Shown piece after piece: positions 11,045 to 20,995 of a DNA stretch of 51,377 nucleotides. The notes under the pieces were generated by a model that was not told the DNA's origin, made no database searches, and saw only the letters and a program-made list of their open reading frames with translations. Positions within the stretch are counted from its first letter, which is position 1; each line of letters begins with the position of its first letter. The DNA lies in contig BFEA01000028.1 of the NCBI GenBank assembly GCA_003427395.1, positions 2,846,043 through 2,897,419 on the forward strand, given 5' to 3'. The stretch is from Chara braunii. Taxonomy: Eukaryota > Streptophyta > Charophyceae > Charales > Characeae. Both the position numbers and the translations under genes were made by a program.

Positions 11045-12977
11045 CTACTGGCGACTGCCTTTTGATTGCTGAGCAGCCCATCGGGCCTGTCTGTACTGAG
11101 GACAAACTTTAATTACGTGGGCCGGGTCACCACAAAACACCCACTGGCCCAAGTTCACACGTTCCTGCCATACGCGTTGGTCCAAGCCCAAGTCTTCCCA
11201 GGGCCTGCCCTGTGGCAAGCGTGGGTGCCATCCTCCTTGAGGTGGCCTTCCACCTCGTCGCTGTGGGGACCGACAAGAACCCTGACGATTCGGCGGGGGA
11301 CCTTGACCCCTACCTCCCACTTTGCGGTTCCCTTGTCCGCCAACCCCCTGTGCGCCTGGTCCTCGGCCTCCCATGGCCTGGCCCCTTTGGCCCTGGCCTC
11401 CTCCTCTACTTTGCGGCCTCCCTCCAGCTGCAACAGCAGCATAGGACCTCCCCTGCCCCACACTACTGCCCTCCTCCTCAAGGCCCCACTCGATCTGGCT
11501 ATATGGGACCTCATCTGTACCACCCTCCTCTAAGGTAAGGATCATGTGATCCTTGGCCCTGACTTGACCAGAGATGGTACGACCCTTCCACTTCTTTCCT
11601 TTGTCCAAGTCCTTGTGCCAGAAAGTGGAAACTGGCATGGACTTTGACTCATACAGGACCACCTCTCTACTCAGCACATCATAGGTGTTGTTGGCCTGTT
11701 GAGACCTCTCAAAGAAATGCCCACGCAGGGGCTCTGGCATGGCACGATAAAATAACTGGACCAATTGGGGCTCCGTGACCCCGTGGTCTGGGACGACTAC
11801 CAAGTCGTCCGTAACGCCCTTGAGTGCTCTTGCACTCCTCCACTGTCGCTAGTGGATAGTCTGTAATTTGTCAGAGGCTTTAACGCCTCTCGTTGGGTCA
11901 GAAATCGCTCCCTCAGGAGCTTGAAGAAGTGAGGAAGGGTGGTGATCTTAGAATATGCAACCATGTTGTTATCACAACTGGCTGCGCGCGCAAGAGATCT
12001 TGCAAAACTGGCCGCTTCATCTTTAAGGGGCTGGAAGGCAACGAGGACTTGCTCCTCAGTCAAAATGTGTTGTAGGTACACGTAGCTATTGACGCTTGCC
12101 TCCCAGTTATCAAAATTCTCCTCCTCCTTTTCCCCGTATGCATCTGGGAATTTAAGCTTGACAGGCTCTTTACGGGGCCTGGCTTCACCCTTTGGCACCC
12201 TTGATGGCACCCTCGCAGAACTTCCCCATGCTGTCCCTCAGTCGCCTAACTTCGCCTCCAACGTGGGTGACCATATCGCGCGCGAAGTCTCTAAATCCTG
12301 ATTGCATGACACTCAGGGCCACATCCTGACCCCTATTGGCTTGGCGCTCCTCTAACCAGGCCGCACTCAAACACTGCCAGATAACCCAACACTTTATCGA
12401 TCTTGGCAGACATGTCTGTCTGCGCCTGCACTTCCTGTCTGCAATCTCTCATTTTTGCCACCTCCTCGGTCAGCCTATTAACTTCGTCCCTCCTTCTCTT
12501 CTTCTCCCTCTTCATCCTCAGTTTCCACTCCAACTTCTTCTCTTCTTCTCTTTCTCTCTGTTCCAGGGGGTCCTCCATTGCCGCTAGCTCACTGACTAAC
12601 GCATCCCTCTCATCCTGACGTACATAAAACTTTGCCTCCTCGTCTTCTCCCAACGATAAATTAGCGATCCACTCACTTATCTTCTTCTCCATTGCGGCAT
12701 CCTCATTTGTCGTGCCACTACTTTCTCCTCTCTCTTCTATACGTCTTCTCTCTTTTTCTTCTTCTTCTGCTGCTTCCTCTTCGGCAGCCTTTCTCTTTTC
12801 TTCCTCCTCCTGCTGAATCCTCATCATCTCTTCCTCCAATCTTTTCCTCTTTGCCGCCTGCTCCTCTGCAATCGCCTTCAACTTCCTTTCCTTATTGTCT
12901 CTCACTAAGGCGGCCATCTTCTCTTGTTGCTCCTGGATGTAGGGGCTAGTGCTCTTCCCACTACGCAAGTCCACCAT
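11045..12977 (-). pseudogene. RTE1 gag (frameshifted)
   Basis: Gag spread over four overlapping frames (12977-12333, 12370-12185, 12210-11797, 11803-11045). The N-terminus MVDLRSGKS is followed by a long Lys/Glu coiled-coil region. A capsid-like segment comes next, then a Gly/Arg-rich basic linker and a zinc knuckle. The knuckle reads WVFCGDPAHVIKVC: the first Cys of CX2CX4HX4C is replaced by Trp, while the related copy at 24.87 kb keeps it. A frameshift near 11810 interrupts capsid. Two or three frame breaks make a full Gag unlikely. Confidence 0.88.
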
Positions 12978-13984
12978 GGTGATAGGTGCACAATCAGAAT
13001 GATTCCACTCCTCACCACTTAGACTCTAACCCCTGACTAACAAACCTACTGACTCAATCTAAGACTCACAAAATCTGGACAAGGATCCTGCCAACTAGGG
13101 TCTCTAGCCCAGACCTATACTATGGTTGTTACTACTAGACCTGTTGCTGATCAGGAGGCATTTAAGGAGATCCCCCGTAACTCCTCACGAATTATTTAAC
13201 GTCGCAAACAGGACGACGCGATCAGCAGGTCTCTCAACACTTAGACGGCCTGTTGTGCAGCCCACAACTCGGATTTTGGGCCTACCGTGCAACACCGAGC
13301 AGCCCGTCGGTCAGTACCGGTCCTTGGGAGGGTTCGTGTCCTCCGGGACAGTCGAGTCGTCAGACACAGTCTTTAGCCCTACTCAGCCCATGTGGGTTTG
13401 GTCAACAAGGCCCTATCCTTCATCCACAGAGTACTATCACCTAGACAGAAGAGACTCGATGCAGAAAGAAGAGACAGACAGACTGGACTCAGCAAGTACC
13501 ACAGGGTGTGTGCACATCCATAGGGCGAGGGATAGGCTGAAGGCTTGGCGAGATTTTACCGGCTCCAGCTTGGTCAAAGTCTTGGTCAACGACTTGGTCA
13601 ACGCTGGTCAACGCTGTGGTCAACTCCCGGTCAACCCCCGGTCAACTCCGGTCAACGCCGGTCAACACCTCCGGTCAACCCTTCGGTCAGCTATGGCTGC
13701 CGGCTTCTCTTTCCCTCACCAACCTCCTTCTTCCCTTCACCTTCCTCACCTCCTTTCACCCTGCTGTCTTCTTTCTCTTTCTTTTTTTTTTTTTTTTTTT
13801 TGATTGTCTCTCTCTTTGCCTCCTCGGCTATGGCTTCTCTCTCCTTTCTCAGTCTCCCCCTCTGTCCACTCTCTCTCCCTCCTTCGTCACTCCGTGGTCA
13901 CGCTCCGCGGCTATGGCCGCTATCTTCTTCTTCGTGGAACTGCGCAGCAACCTCACAGGTACGTAACAGCCAAACTTGTATCGC

Positions 13985-14036
<52 letters not shown>

Positions 14037-14120
14037 CCGTAGCGGTATCTCCAGCGCAGCAGGTACGTAGTAACCCAATCTTGAATCGCTCAACCTCTCT
14101 CTCTCTCTCTCTCTCTCTCT
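12978..14120 (-). other. RTE1 5' leader with simple repeats
   Basis: Internal non-coding sequence between gag and the 5' LTR. Apart from the GGTCAAC array it holds a T run at about 13782-13801 and TC tracts at about 13986-14034 and 14096-14120, the last running into the gap. The primer binding site should lie in the gap and cannot be read. Confidence 0.6.
13572..13690 (-). promoter_or_regulatory. GGTCAAC array in RTE1 leader (W-box-like)
   Basis: GGTCAA occurs ten times, at 13572, 13584, 13596, 13606, 13618, 13629, 13640, 13650, 13660 and 13673. Nine of them are GGTCAAC. Spacings are 10-13 bases, about one helical turn. On the element's sense strand each reads GTTGACC, containing TTGACC, the core of the plant WRKY W-box. 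The array lies between the 5' LTR and gag. Regulation is inferred; it could be a simple minisatellite. Confidence 0.5.
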
Positions 14121-14935
14121 NNNNNNNNNNNNNNNNNNNNNNNNNNNNNNNNNNNNNNNNNNNNNNNNNNNNNNNNNNNNNNNNNNNNNNNNNNNNNNNN
14201 NNNNNNNNNNNNNNNNNNNNNNNNNNNNNNNNNNNNNNNNNNNNNNNNNNNNNNNNNNNNNNNNNNNNNNNNNNNNNNNNNNNNNNNNNNNNNNNNNNNN
14301 NNNNNNNNNNNNNNNNNNNNNNNNNNNNNNNNNNNNNNNNNNNNNNNNNNNNNNNNNNNNNNNNNNNNNNNNNNNNNNNNNNNNNNNNNNNNNNNNNNNN
14401 NNNNNNNNNNNNNNNNNNNNNNNNNNNNNNNNNNNNNNNNNNNNNNNNNNNNNNNNNNNNNNNNNNNNNNNNNNNNNNNNNNNNNNNNNNNNNNNNNNNN
14501 NNNNNNNNNNNNNNNNNNNNNNNNNNNNNNNNNNNNNNNNNNNNNNNNNNNNNNNNNNNNNNNNNNNNNNNNNNNNNNNNNNNNNNNNNNNNNNNNNNNN
14601 NNNNNNNNNNNNNNNNNNNNNNNNNNNNNNNNNNNNNNNNNNNNNNNNNNNNNNNNNNNNNNNNNNNNNNNNNNNNNNNNNNNNNNNNNNNNNNNNNNNN
14701 NNNNNNNNNNNNNNNNNNNNNNNNNNNNNNNNNNNNNNNNNNNNNNNNNNNNNNNNNNNNNNNNNNNNNNNNNNNNNNNNNNNNNNNNNNNNNNNNNNNN
14801 NNNNNNNNNNNNNNNNNNNNNNNNNNNNNNNNNNNNNNNNNNNNNNNNNNNNNNNNNNNNNNNNNNNNNNNNNNNNNNNNNNNNNNNNNNNNNNNNNNNN
14901 NNNNNNNNNNNNNNNNNNNNNNNNNNNNNNNNNNN
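14121..14935. other. Assembly gap (815 N)
   Basis: A run of N that begins inside a TC microsatellite and ends inside the RTE1 5' LTR. It hides the LTR start and the primer binding site. Confidence 0.99.
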
Positions 14936-15267
14936 GGACTCACTGCTAACCTACCGAGGTCGTACTGCAATTGCACTGCAGTTAGTCCACCACTTGACTC
15001 ACCACTTGCCCACTTGCCCACTTGCTGACCTTCTAGAAGGGCTACAGCTAAGACTTCTGGAACTCGCTAAGACTTCTATTCTACAGGTCTACAGATCGAA
15101 CCCCTGCTACCTACGGACCTATGACAGCCTACCAACTGTTTAAGAATACACAGGTCACAGGTTCAACTCTCGGGATCTACACAGGTACTGTACACAGGTA
15201 GGGCAAGGTCTAGGGATCGAGCCCTGGGATCTGCATCTGCTACTGCAAAGAGGTGAAAACCGTTTCA
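14936..15267 (-). repeat. RTE1 5' LTR (visible part)
   Basis: Matches 7013-7336 with five substitutions and one extra 8-base CCCACTTG-type unit. It ends GTTTCA and is followed by CTTC, the target duplication. The missing first 100 or so bases are in the N gap. Confidence 0.9.
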
Positions 15268-15271
15268 CTTC

Positions 15272-15877
15272 AGCTGTTCTAATTTTTATTTGGCCATAAC
15301 CATAGGTCGCAACCTCTTATTCTAAATCCTCTACGTCCAGGGAGTCTTAGTCCATCCAGAGCGTGAAGACACTTTCATTGAGGAGAGGAAAAAAATAGAG
15401 TAGGTGGGATCTCCCCTCCTCTCTCTTACCTGGGTACAGAGAATTAAGAGGTGCGGGGGTTTCTCGATTTGGGTGCTCGATGGGAGGGTGGTGAAATTCT
15501 GATGCGGATTTCTGAGACCAGTGTTGGACAGAGGGCAACAACTGCGTTCAGAACCGGGGTCTACCTCCGCAGTATTTTCCAGGGTTCTCTGGCTTCTCGA
15601 CTGTTCCAAAACACCGAGTGTGTTTGCTTGTGGGGAAGGGGGGGAGAAGAACGAAAGAAAAGGGGTGCAGCACTACTTGATGCTCCTGACATTGCTGTAT
15701 CACATTCATGGGCTTGTAGCATGAGGCGTATTGGTTAGGTACCCAAGTTGGGTTTTTGAACAGGCAAGGACAAAGAGAACAGTTCTCATGTACAATGAAA
15801 CTAACCAGTTGTCAAAAGTCTGAACCTGTGGTTTGGAATTTGCTCGTCATGGTTTCCTTGTATAGATCCCTGTTCAG
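15272..15877 (+). other. Host intron, right of RTE1
   Basis: No independent gene supported. Small frames on both strands lack motifs. A donor-like CAG|GTAAGA can be read on the minus strand near 15430, but no matching acceptor or conserved protein was seen. Confidence 0.45.
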
Positions 15878-16726
15878 CAGCAAAAGATGACACAGAGTGT
15901 GCAAGTGTCAGCATACGTGGAATCAGGAATTGCAGCTGGGTGCGCGTGCACCACATAGGAGATTACCCCCCTGTCGTGGAGAGTTTGTATAATCCTCGGG
16001 AGAGGTCAACCAAGACTGCACTTGATCTTGCCAACGTTCAGATGAGCGATTCTGTGCAAAACTACAGGAAAACCAGTGGAGACACAAATCCACGTCCGGG
16101 TGCAGGGCCAGGTCCAGGGCCAATTGCAACTTTTGGGTGGATTGATCGCACGGGGCTTGGGCTGAAAAACTCACCGGAAACTTCTGGAGTCGTTGCAGAT
16201 GGTGCAGATGAAGATCAAGAGGAAGAAGGTGTAGACGAGGGAAGTGTTGATGCAAGTGAACAAGACAAACAAGGTGCTTATGGGACAGCTAAGGGTGGGC
16301 ATTCAGAAGGTGAAGAATTATCTAGTTCTGCAATGGCAACTAAAGGTGGGCATTCAGAAGGTGAAGGATTATCTGGCTCTGCAGCAGCAAGCAGCTTGGT
16401 AAAGAAATCTTGGAGTATTGGTGGACGGCCTGCCAGAGGGAACCATGGACGACCTGTCGGAGGGAACCTTCTGTCAACAACTGCAAAGCTTGTGCCATTG
16501 CTACCCCCGGAAAGTGAACCACCGTCTGGAGACATCGAGGAAGTAACTCTTCGGTCTGGTGAGGTTCCTTCAGCCAGCCGATCTGTCTTTGGCAGCAATA
16601 AGGTTCGTAAGAGTGGGCTTGCTCCAGGACCGAGATTCTATTTTCCGGCGACGAAGCCACCTTCTGTGAGCGGACTGTTCAAGAGAAGAGAGATGAGCTA
16701 TGTTTCTTCCTATGCATGTGTTGATG
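15878..16726 (+). CDS. Host gene, internal exon
   Basis: Unrecognised. Acceptor options are a NAGNAG pair (TTCAGCAG) ending at 15877 or 15880, both leaving phase 1. The donor GATG|GTAAGA at 16727 ends in phase 1. About 283 residues are encoded. A short Cys-containing start (DDTECASVSIRGIRNCSW) is followed by Gly/Pro- and acid-rich disordered sequence. That contains a clear internal duplication of about 18 residues (KGGHSEGEELSSS and KGGHSEGEGLSGS, near 16290-16390) and a basic Pro-rich tail. The GTG at 15940 is not a start; the frame continues upstream to the acceptor. It fits after the exon ending at 5141 and before the one at 17651. Confidence 0.6.
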
Positions 16727-17098
16727 GTAAGACAGGGGATATCGTCTGGGAAGACATGCGCAGGAGGCCAACCTTCTTTGGTCCAAATGTTGACCTCGAC
16801 GCCAGTTGGCAATGTAATTTTTCTTTTCCATTTGCACACGCTCAAAGAAAAGAAGGAAAAACGGATGGAAAAGAAGAAGAAGAAAACAGAAGGTAAAAAA
16901 GAAGGAAAAAGAGAAGTGCTTTGAGTCCAACCATGCATGACGCTTTGCACATCAAGCTCACAGCAGATGAAGCATACACGTGAAGCACACGGAGATGTAA
17001 ACTCGAAGATAGTCTCTGCCAATCAAGTCAATTATACAAATTGTCTTTGTACATGCTGGGCGGCTATGGCCACTAGCCTATGATCACTTGCTCACTCT

Positions 17099-17170
17099 CA
17101 CTTAACCTAGCTATGGCTATAGGCACCCAGTGCTCACTTAACCTAGCTATGGCTATAGGCACCCGGTGCT
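17099..17170. repeat. 36-bp perfect-period duplication in host intron
   Basis: Two adjacent copies (17099-17134 and 17135-17170) of a unit starting CACTTAACCTAGCTATGGCT, differing at one base. They lie in the intron between the exons ending at 16726 and starting at 17651. Confidence 0.9.
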
Positions 17171-17650
17171 GTCGACTACTTCCTACTGCAGCGCAGAACA
17201 GCATATCTCAAAATAGCACAGCAGTGCTTCTCTTTGTTTTTGTCCCCCTTCCACTCACCTTTGTCAGTGGCTTCCTTAATGCCCATACTTTGTGTACCAG
17301 AAATGTCAAACTTTAGGGTTTTTTAGCCCCTCCTCAGAAGTTTTTACTAACGTTTTTGTCTGATCTTTGAGCTCGAATATTTCAAAATCTGCTATCCCCT
17401 ATTCCTCGTTAGTGCAATTCTGAAATCTGAGAGCAACTGAAGGGTTGGACTGAGTTTTCACCATGCCCCAATCCTCTGGCTTCCACTTCTGATTGTTATG
17501 ATGCTTAAAATTATCAAACAGTTGACAATGTTTTCAAGGTGTGCATTTGTGGACCCTCTGACATGAACCAGACGCCAGAAAATTTGGAATTGAATCCTGC
17601 TGATTACTGCTGCTGATGGCTGTCGTTCATGCATGCCTACATGTTTGCAG

Positions 17651-17926
17651 AGTCCAATACCACAAACCCATGGGATTTGTCTGTGATGGCCTTTGAGATA
17701 AGGCACCGATCTGTCTGCCAACAGCTGGGTGCAAGCCAATGTGAAAAGGACTTTGTCTGCAGGCTTTCTGAGCGCTGCCTTGTGGACAATTGCCGAAATG
17801 AGTGTTGCTCCTTGAATTCAGAAGACGCATGCAGAGAGACTTGGATCTCTCATGTACCACGGAGCCCAAAGAATGCGGCAGTTGGCAAAATATGCCTGTG
17901 GGCCACAGAATGTGCGCCATTCATGG
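17651..17926 (+). CDS. Host gene, Cys-rich exon
   Basis: The acceptor TACATGTTTGCAG ends at 17650 and the exon starts in phase 1. The donor ATGG|GTATTG at 17927 again leaves phase 1. It encodes 92 residues with eleven Cys (SVCQQLGASQCEKDFVC, CLVDNCRNECC, ACRETW, ICLWATEC), a spacing that suggests a disulfide-bonded extracellular domain. The family was not recognised. An NTT sequon lies at the start. The ATG at 17629 is intronic in this model. Confidence 0.6.
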
Positions 17927-17930
17927 GTAT

Positions 17931-18003
<73 letters not shown>

Positions 18004-18034
18004 NCCCCTCCCCCCTCCCCCTCCTCCTGCCCAG
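17927..18034 (+). other. 108-bp intron made largely of a TC microsatellite
   Basis: GT at 17927 and AG at 18033-18034. About 70 bases of TC repeat and a C-rich stretch form the polypyrimidine tract. One N at 18004 leaves the repeat length slightly uncertain. As written, the intron is a multiple of three with no in-frame stop, so retention would add about 36 Leu/Ser/Pro-rich residues without shifting the frame. Confidence 0.6.
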
Positions 18035-18237
18035 TAACAGACTGTTGTCTCGTCCGCGCATTTGTTTCCACATGTGGAGATTGGACCAGTAGAAATGCGC
18101 GTTTCTGCTGGGCCCACCAGTCCCATCCTGCATTGCACTACCGACTCTTTCTCGAATGGGCCACGGCCTGTACTCGTCGACGAGTTTTGATGAACAGTAC
18201 TTTCAGTTGGACCGGTGGCTTAAATGACGGTGGCTGA
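18035..18237 (+). CDS. Host gene, terminal exon
   Basis: After the acceptor TGCCCAG at 18034 the exon continues from phase 1 for 67 codons to TGA at 18235-18237. It keeps the Cys-rich character (DCCLVRAFVSTCGDW, ARFCWAHQSH, ATACTRRR) and ends WTGGLNDGG. Together the four exons give at least 1,015 residues, with the N-terminus missing. No anchor or transmembrane segment is seen at the C-terminus. The family was not recognised. Confidence 0.6.
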
Positions 18238-19389
18238 TCAGTGTTGGATCATAGGAGGTAGGGGGAGAGGCTGCTGCTGCGGACCGTCATGATAGGGATT
18301 TGGTCTCACCTGGTCAGGCATTTTGTGGTAGGGTCGGATCGAGGACATGAAGGTGTGGCTGTTATGGTGAGAAGTGGTATGCCCTTTTCCTGGAAGGAGC
18401 AGCGCCAAAGTTGCCCAACTAGGATAGTAGAGACTGAAAATGTGCTGGGGGTGTGACCCTTGCCCTTTTGCCCCTGGCCGACCCTTGCCCTTTTGCCCTT
18501 TTCAACTTCAGAATTAGGAAGGGTAAACGACAGCGGATAGATTGCAGCAATTCAACAGTCTTTGGGTAGTAGTTTTGGCTTAGTAAAAGTTATGGGGTCA
18601 GAAGGCCGTACTGTAGGGTCGTAGGGGTGTGTGTTTAGAAGTCCTGGGATCACAATAGCTTTGTTCACAGCTACCAGACTCAGTCCTCAGGGCCTGAAAA
18701 GTCAACCCAAACCCCATGCAGGTGAACAGTCAGATCGTACTGGGAGCTACAGACCAAGAGTCAAAGGTTTCTCTGAAAGTCAACCACAACCACAGATCAC
18801 ACACAAATCCAAAGGCTTAGACGTTAGAAATCGTACCCAGATGCACCCAGGCAGATCGAAAGATCTGGGCCTTGGTCTGTCGGGACCCAAAGGGGAGTGA
18901 CTGTGGCCAGTCAACGCACTTGACGTGTCCTCGGTGTACGACTGCCTCGTGCATTGTGCTGGAGTGCTACTGAGAGAGCAACACCTCGTTGCAGCGCTAG
19001 AGTGGAATCAACTTGGGGAGGCTAGCGCTAGAGTGGAATCAACTTGGGGAGAGACATTAAGCACTGGCAAGTGGTCGTGTAAGGTGAGGATCATGTAATA
19101 GTAGATGATAGGATGATGACATTGTCTCTTGATCAGTTGTCATTCATTCATTTGAGAGTTGCAAGTATAATTGAATAATGATGATGTGAGCTTTGAGGAA
19201 TCGGCTTCGTTACAACAAAATTAGTCGGATAGAGTTTGTCCCGAGGGCATCGTGCTCCGCTCACAAAATGTGAAACACGGAGAATGTATCTTCTGCTGGA
19301 ACCTGGAAGAATATACCGCCATAGCTTTTGTCTTTCCCGAGTTTAGTGAGTGGTGAGGTGAGGTGCTGAGTACATGCGAAACAGTGTGT
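18238..19389. other. Non-coding stretch with small duplications
   Basis: Possible 3' UTR and flank of the host gene. GACCCTTGCCCTTTTGCCC occurs twice near 18457 and 18480. A 28-base segment is duplicated at 18993-19020 and 19024-19051 (period 31). No gene supported. Confidence 0.55.
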
Positions 19390-20040
19390 GAACCACACTT
19401 CCTGAAATGTTCCAACTCTGGCGAGCCTGGCTATTCGCAACATACTTGTATGAAACAGATACGCCGAGATTTTTGAGGGGCGGCTGTCTGGTACATAGAA
19501 GGCGGAAGGTCCAAATGCTTCGATACAATTGACCACCAAATATTGACGAGTCTTCTGCATGAGAAGATTCAAGATGATAGATTCTCGACTCTAGTGCGAA
19601 GGCACCTGTATAAGATAAGAGGCCTCTTATGCGGTCGGTCGCTTTATCGAAAGACGACCACATTGGTCGGCCCTTCGGCCCTCTTCTATCCAATGTGGTA
19701 CTTCATGAGCTTGAGAAATTTGTCATGCGACTGAAGAGCATTGCCGATAGAGGGTCGTCAATAGAGAGGGCAACCGCCACAGGTTGCGGACAAAAAGGTT
19801 TACTGCGAAGATCCGGCTGCGATCGGAGAGCAGCCTTCAAGATGCGCCTTCGGCCCTCACGTTCATCGGCTTGCCAGAGTCATTTTAGAAGGATTCACTA
19901 TGTTCGCTATGCGGACGACTTCCTGATTGGAGTCATCGGACGTAGGCCGTTTGAATTACAGCACCATATCAAGAGAGAAAAGAAACAGAAAGAAATCTAA
20001 AAAAGAAGCGGAACAAGTTGAAACATCAGAAAGAAAAAAA
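19390..20040 (+). pseudogene. Mitochondrial-type group II intron maturase/RT relic
   Basis: Broken reverse transcriptase of the group II intron maturase kind. Readable pieces in order are HTCMKQIRRD, WYIEGGRSKCFDTIDHQIL (first palm Asp), then after a frame change PLLSNVVLHELEKFV and HYVRYADDFLIGVIG (YADD catalytic motif). This arrangement is typical of organelle, especially mitochondrial, intron-encoded proteins of plants and algae. Frame changes near 19640, a stop near 19452 and a Lys/Arg-rich end near 19999 show it is not functional. An organelle-to-nucleus transfer (NUMT) is the simplest reading. A nuclear-resident group II-like fragment is the alternative. Confidence 0.82.
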
Positions 20041-20096
20041 AGCTAACAAATTATAGGAGTCTATTCCAGATGGCGGCCTCTTGTCCTAGGATTGCG

Positions 20097-20130
20097 TTGT
20101 GTGTGTGTGTGTGTGTGTGCGCGCGCGCGC
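20097..20130. repeat. GT/GC microsatellite
   Basis: A GT run passes directly into a GC run. Alternating purine-pyrimidine tracts of this kind can form Z-DNA. Confidence 0.9.
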
Positions 20131-20335
20131 TCTTTTTTGTGAAGGCCATGTGTCAAAAAGAAGAAAGAAGGGTTCATTCTATTAAAGAGCTAGTGAAAAT
20201 CCGATGAAACATGCTTTTTTCGTGGAATTGTGTATAGAGAATATGACAACACATAGGAGAGGTGCGAGCGCCCTGTTTTTCTGTTCTCTCTCTAGGGAGG
20301 TTGAAAGAAAACAGACACGCATACACTGGCCAGCC

Positions 20336-20466
20336 GCAGCAGACAACGTAAATATTGTCGAAGTGGGTGTCATTGGGGCTGCTGTTGAAAGTGTGCCCCT
20401 ACTGTCATTGGGGCTGCAGCAGACAACGTAAATATTGTCGAAGTGGGTGTCATTGGGGCTGCTGCT
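20336..20466. repeat. 80-bp tandem duplication
   Basis: About 52 bases starting GCAGCAGACAACGTAAATAT recur 80 bases later (around 20341 and 20421), each ending GGGGCTGCTG. Confidence 0.85.
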
Positions 20467-20484
20467 GAATGCGCGCGCGCGCAC

Positions 20485-20546
<62 letters not shown>

Positions 20547-20716
20547 TCACCCCTCTCCCCCCCCCATCAAGTGTAGGATCTGCTCCGAACAGTTTCATAA
20601 CTGATCTGTGGTCCAGCGATGCCTTTCTTCCCAAGAAAAAGAAGATTCGCACACGCTTGCATGCGTGCGCGTGAGCGAGCGAGCGAGAGAGGGAGGGAGG
20701 GAGGGAGAGAGAGAGA

Positions 20717-20762
<46 letters not shown>

Positions 20763-20920
20763 AATGTACCTAACTACGCACCCTTCCCCCCGCCCCCCCC
20801 TTCGTCCGCCCCCCCTCTCCTCACTATTAAGTACAGGTGCTCCGAACAGTTTCATAGCTGATCCGTGGTCCATCGAGACCTTTTTTTCCGGAAAAACAAA
20901 TAAACTAAGGGGAGGGAGGG

Positions 20921-20992
<72 letters not shown>
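20467..20992. repeat. Tandem units of about 257 bp with GA tracts
   Basis: GA runs at about 20487-20542, 20706-20760 and 20923-20992 alternate with a unique part. GCTCCGAACAGTTTCAT at 20582 and 20839 is followed each time by CTGATC(T/C)GTGGTCCA. Long purine runs such as these can form triplex DNA. Confidence 0.85.

Positions 20993-20995
<3 letters not shown>

Larger units (their letters stand above)
6905..15267 (-). mobile_element. RTE1: Ty3/gypsy chromovirus provirus
   Basis: Complete-looking LTR retrotransposon on the minus strand. LTRs are at 6905-7336 and about 14835-15267, the latter partly in the N gap. They start TGAAAC and end GTTTCA on either strand. CTTC occurs just outside both ends (6901-6904 and 15268-15271) as a 4-bp target duplication. 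The order read on minus is LTR, a leader of about 1.9 kb, gag, protease, reverse transcriptase, RNase H, integrase with a chromodomain-like tail, purine-rich tract, LTR. Where both LTRs are readable (about 325 bp) they differ by five substitutions and one 8-bp indel, suggesting a fairly young insertion. Gag and pol nevertheless carry several frameshifts and a nonsense codon. It lies antisense inside the long intron of the host gene. Confidence 0.93.

Noticed and set aside
11066-11538. Plus-strand frames of 108-155 residues over RTE1 gag
   Set aside because: They are shadows of the Gly/Arg-rich gag linker on the other strand.
13849-15028. Long frames across 14121-14935 on both strands
   Set aside because: Mostly N and flanking TC repeat. 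The open reading is an artefact of undetermined bases.
15331-15609. Minus-strand exon with a CAG|GTAAGA donor
   Set aside because: No acceptor, continuation or recognisable protein was found. It lies in the intron of the plus-strand gene.
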